Part shown: piece by piece, positions 43,020 to 45,274 of the stretch
Numbering within the stretch: the stretch's first letter is position 1
Layout: the number at the start of each line of letters is the position of its first letter
Assembly (NCBI RefSeq): GCF_016278715.1
Contig: NZ_JADQBH010000167.1
Span: 1-45,274 of the forward strand
Direction: 5' to 3'
DNA: 45,274 bases
DNA from: Marinilabilia sp.
Lineage (GTDB): Bacteria > Bacteroidota > Bacteroidia > Bacteroidales > Marinilabiliaceae
Notes under the pieces: model-generated
What the model was told of the DNA's origin: nothing
The model's database searches: none
Seen by the model: the letters and a program-made list of their open reading frames with translations, nothing else
Translations under genes and position numbers: made by a program

Positions 43020-44024
43020 ATGGAGTTGAACAATCAAACCAACGACGACGGAAAATCTTTGTTCGAGAGCCGTCTCAACGTAGAGGAACTGAACCATGCA
43101 GCGTTTAAGATCCGCAACGAAATCGGGAAAGTAATTGTGGGCCAGGAGCGGGTGCTGGACTATCTGCTCACAGCTCTGCTGGCCAACGGGCATGTTTTGC
43201 TCAAAGGAGTTCCCGGTATTGCCAAAACAATGATTGCCAAATTGCTTTCAAAATGCGTGGATACCGGTTTTTCCCGGATTCAGTTTACCCCCGACCTGAT
43301 GCCCTCTGATGTACTGGGAACCATGGTTTTTCATTCGGCCCGTTCCGATTTTGAATTCAATAAAGGCCCTGTGTTCTCAAATTTTGTATTGATCGATGAG
43401 GTCAACCGGGCTCCTGCCAAAACTCAGGCGGCATTGTTTGAGGTGATGGAGGAGCGTCAGGTGACGATTGATGGCCAAACGCACCCCATGGATCGTCCTT
43501 TTATTGTGTTGGCGACCCAAAACCCGGTGGAGCATGAGGGTACCTATCGATTGCCTGAAGCCCAGTTGGATAGGTTCCTCTTCAAAATCAAGATTGATTA
43601 CCCGTCGGTGGATCAGGAGGTAACCATTCTCCAAAACACCCAGGAAAGGGGTGTCGCAATGGAAATGGATCAGGTTTCACCGGTTATCTCTGCCGAGGAG
43701 ATTGTTGATTTCCAGAAACTGGTCACCCAGGTAAAAGTGGAACATGATATCCTGAGTTATATTGCCAACATCGTTGAGAAGACCCGGAACAACAGCAGTC
43801 TTTTTCTGGGAGCTAGTCCACGGGCTTCCATCGCCATTCTGAAATCGGCTAAAGCTTTTGCGGCACTGGAAGGTCGCGATTTTGTAACTCCTGAAGATGT
43901 GAAAGAGATGGTGGTTCCCGTGTTGAATCACCGGGTTATTCTTACGCCCGAAAAAGAGATGGAAGGACTGAAACCCGAAAATGTGATTAAACGGATTGTG
44001 GACTCAGTGGATGTGCCCCGATAA
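43020..44024 (+). CDS. MoxR family AAA+ ATPase
   Basis: This 334-residue cytoplasmic AAA+ chaperone-like ATPase has Walker A region [15 protein letters not shown], Walker [23 protein letters not shown], sensor 1 [27 protein letters not shown], and the SPRASIAIL sensor 2 block. MoxR ATPases act with von Willebrand A partners to remodel or mature proteins. The DUF58 gene (a vWA-like protein) follows 12 nt downstream, and the upstream coupled membrane proteins make a membrane-anchored MoxR complex plausible. Confidence 0.95.
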   Translation: MELNNQTNDDGKSLFESRLNVEELNHAAFKIRNEIGKVIVGQERVLDYLLTALLANGHVLLKGVPGIAKTMIAKLLSKCVDTGFSRIQFTPDLMPSDVLGTMVFHSARSDFEFNKGPVFSNFVLIDEVNRAPAKTQAALFEVMEERQVTIDGQTHPMDRPFIVLATQNPVEHEGTYRLPEAQLDRFLFKIKIDYPSVDQEVTILQNTQERGVAMEMDQVSPVISAEEIVDFQKLVTQVKVEHDILSYIANIVEKTRNNSSLFLGASPRASIAILKSAKAFAALEGRDFVTPEDVKEMVVPVLNHRVILTPEKEMEGLKPENVIKRIVDSVDVPR

Positions 44025-44036
44025 ATAAGTCTGTGG

Positions 44037-45274
44037 ATGACCTTTAAAGCTATATATCTGCGAAACCGCGTTTATTACGGTCTGGCATTACTGATTGTTC
44101 TGTTTTTGCTGGGACATTTCTGGCACCTCTTCTTTGTGCTGGGATTGGTTGGACTTACTGCGTTCTTTTCGCTGGTAATCATCGATCTGATGATGTTGTT
44201 TCCCCGTCAAAAAAGGATTTTAACCGGACATCGCAATATTCCGGATCGATTTAGCAATGGTGATGCCAACAAAGTTTCTGTGGATATTGAGAATTACTAT
44301 CCTTTCAGGCTGGGCATTGAGGTAATTGAAGAGTTACCTGCTCAGTTTCAGATTCGGAACTTTTATCGGCAGGCCCGGCTGAACCCCGGAGAAGCCTGGT
44401 CTTTCTCGTACACTTTAACTCCTGTTGAACGTGGTGAATATCATTTTGGCTTTCTCAATGCTTTTATTCATACCCGTCAGGGACTTCTGGGGCGCCGCAT
44501 TCGTCTGGCACAGCCTGCCAAGGTAAAGGTTTATCCATCGTTTATTCAGATGCGCCAATTTGAGTTAATGGCCATCTCGGATCGCCTGAGTGAGGTGGGC
44601 ATCAAAAAAGTCCGCAAGTTTGGTCATCAAATGGAGTTTGATCAGATTCGGGAATACATCAAAGGAGACGACATCCGCACCATCAACTGGAAAGCCACTG
44701 CCCGGCGGGATCAGTTAATGGTGAACCAGTACCAGGATGAAAAATCACAACAGATTTTTTCTTTAATCGACATGGGCCGAACCATGCAGATGCCCTTCAA
44801 CGGTCTCACATTGCTCGATTATTCCATCAATACCTCATTGGTGCTTTCTAATATTGCCATGCTTAAGCACGATAAGGCGGGACTCGTTACCTTCAACGAA
44901 AAGATAAAATCTATGGTGCCGGCCCGGCGCGAACCCAATCATCTTCAGCTGATTATGGAGATGCTGTACAATCAGCAGACCGGATTTCTGGAGCATAATC
45001 TGGAGGCCCTCTATGCCATTGTCAGGAAGAAAATTCCTCAACGTAGTTTGCTGATACTCTACACCAATTTCGAGAGTCTCAAATCGGCCCGCCGTGAGTT
45101 GCCTTTTCTGCGTCGCCTTGCGGCCAGTCATTTGTTGCTGGTCGTGTTTTTTGAAAATTCCGAAGTGGGCAAGTTGATTTTAAATGAAGCCAACGACCTG
45201 GAAGACATCTATCGTCAGACGATTGCCGAAAAGTTTATGTTCGACAAGAAAATTATCGTTAAAGAACTCGAACG
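44037..45274 (+). CDS. DUF58 domain protein (vWA-like), C-terminus cut by window end
   Basis: This frame starts at ATG 44037 and is open to the window end (412 codons). It begins MTFKAIYLRNRVYYGLALLIVLFLLGHFW with two hydrophobic segments. The DUF58 core is IREYIKGDDIRTINWKATARRDQLMVNQYQDEKSQQ. A vWA-like domain follows: SLIDMGRTMQMPFNGL carries the position of a MIDAS DxSxS motif, but reads DMGRT, so metal binding may be altered. Further on, DKAGLVTFNEKIK is visible. It starts 12 nt after the MoxR stop, a usual MoxR-DUF58 pairing. Confidence 0.9.
   Translation, partial: MTFKAIYLRNRVYYGLALLIVLFLLGHFWHLFFVLGLVGLTAFFSLVIIDLMMLFPRQKRILTGHRNIPDRFSNGDANKVSVDIENYYPFRLGIEVIEELPAQFQIRNFYRQARLNPGEAWSFSYTLTPVERGEYHFGFLNAFIHTRQGLLGRRIRLAQPAKVKVYPSFIQMRQFELMAISDRLSEVGIKKVRKFGHQMEFDQIREYIKGDDIRTINWKATARRDQLMVNQYQDEKSQQIFSLIDMGRTMQMPFNGLTLLDYSINTSLVLSNIAMLKHDKAGLVTFNEKIKSMVPARREPNHLQLIMEMLYNQQTGFLEHNLEALYAIVRKKIPQRSLLILYTNFESLKSARRELPFLRRLAASHLLLVVFFENSEVGKLILNEANDLEDIYRQTIAEKFMFDKKIIVKELE

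Overview
This is a chromosomal segment of a Bacteroidota member, probably class Bacteroidia; a Marinilabiliales-like lineage is only a guess. Evidence: a SusC/SusD polysaccharide utilisation locus (PUL); Bacteroidota-restricted families (DUF5683, DUF4350, ribosomal protein S16 with a long tail); the Mpl-type ligase; and upstream hexamers that repeatedly match the Bacteroidota -7 box TAnnTTTG rather than a sigma70 -10 box. No rRNA, tRNA, CRISPR array, transposase or phage gene was recognised. Coding density is high and strand use is mixed.

Layout. 1-10.4 kb (minus): priA, then a chromosome segregation and cell wall run: parA, parB, a DUF5683 membrane protein, a LysM lytic transglycosylase, an SGNH hydrolase and an MBOAT O-acyltransferase. 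The last three are tightly packed and suggest a peptidoglycan (or exported glycan) O-acetylation pair coupled to a murein hydrolase. A YugP-like zinc metallopeptidase is cut by the window start. 10.8-14.1 kb (plus): a degenerate class-V aminotransferase-like protein, the murein peptide ligase mpl, and a DUF4097 lipoprotein with a regular 18-residue repeat. 14.2-16.9 kb (minus): a CoA-transferase and rpsP. 17.5-21.8 kb (plus): dnaE and trxA. 22.2-26.5 kb (minus): a NupC nucleoside transporter, a DUF151-UVR bifunctional nuclease, and two tandem flippase-like (LPG-synthase TM) membrane proteins. 26.7-28.9 kb (plus): rsmA and mgtE, closed by a strong hairpin.

29-37.5 kb (minus) is a compact four-gene PUL. 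In transcription order it holds a multimodular surface lipoprotein, SusC, SusD and a GH43 arabinanase-like lipoprotein. It has no sensor/regulator and no exo-arabinofuranosidase inside the window. Its first gene has the architecture module A - Ig - Ig - module B, where A and B look like diverged copies of one carbohydrate-binding-like domain.

38.3 kb to the end: an RDD membrane protein divergent from a translationally coupled run of SpoIIM-like protein, polytopic membrane protein, DUF4129, DUF4350, MoxR AAA+ ATPase and DUF58 protein (cut by the window end). This is a conserved but functionally obscure Bacteroidota membrane/ATPase cluster.

Most of the window is ordinary core genome. The best leads are the degenerate aminotransferase, the duplicated-module PUL lipoprotein, the O-acetylation pair beside the lytic transglycosylase, the MoxR/DUF58/SpoIIM cluster, and several short intergenic repeat or inverted-repeat elements. 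No wholly new system could be demonstrated from sequence alone.
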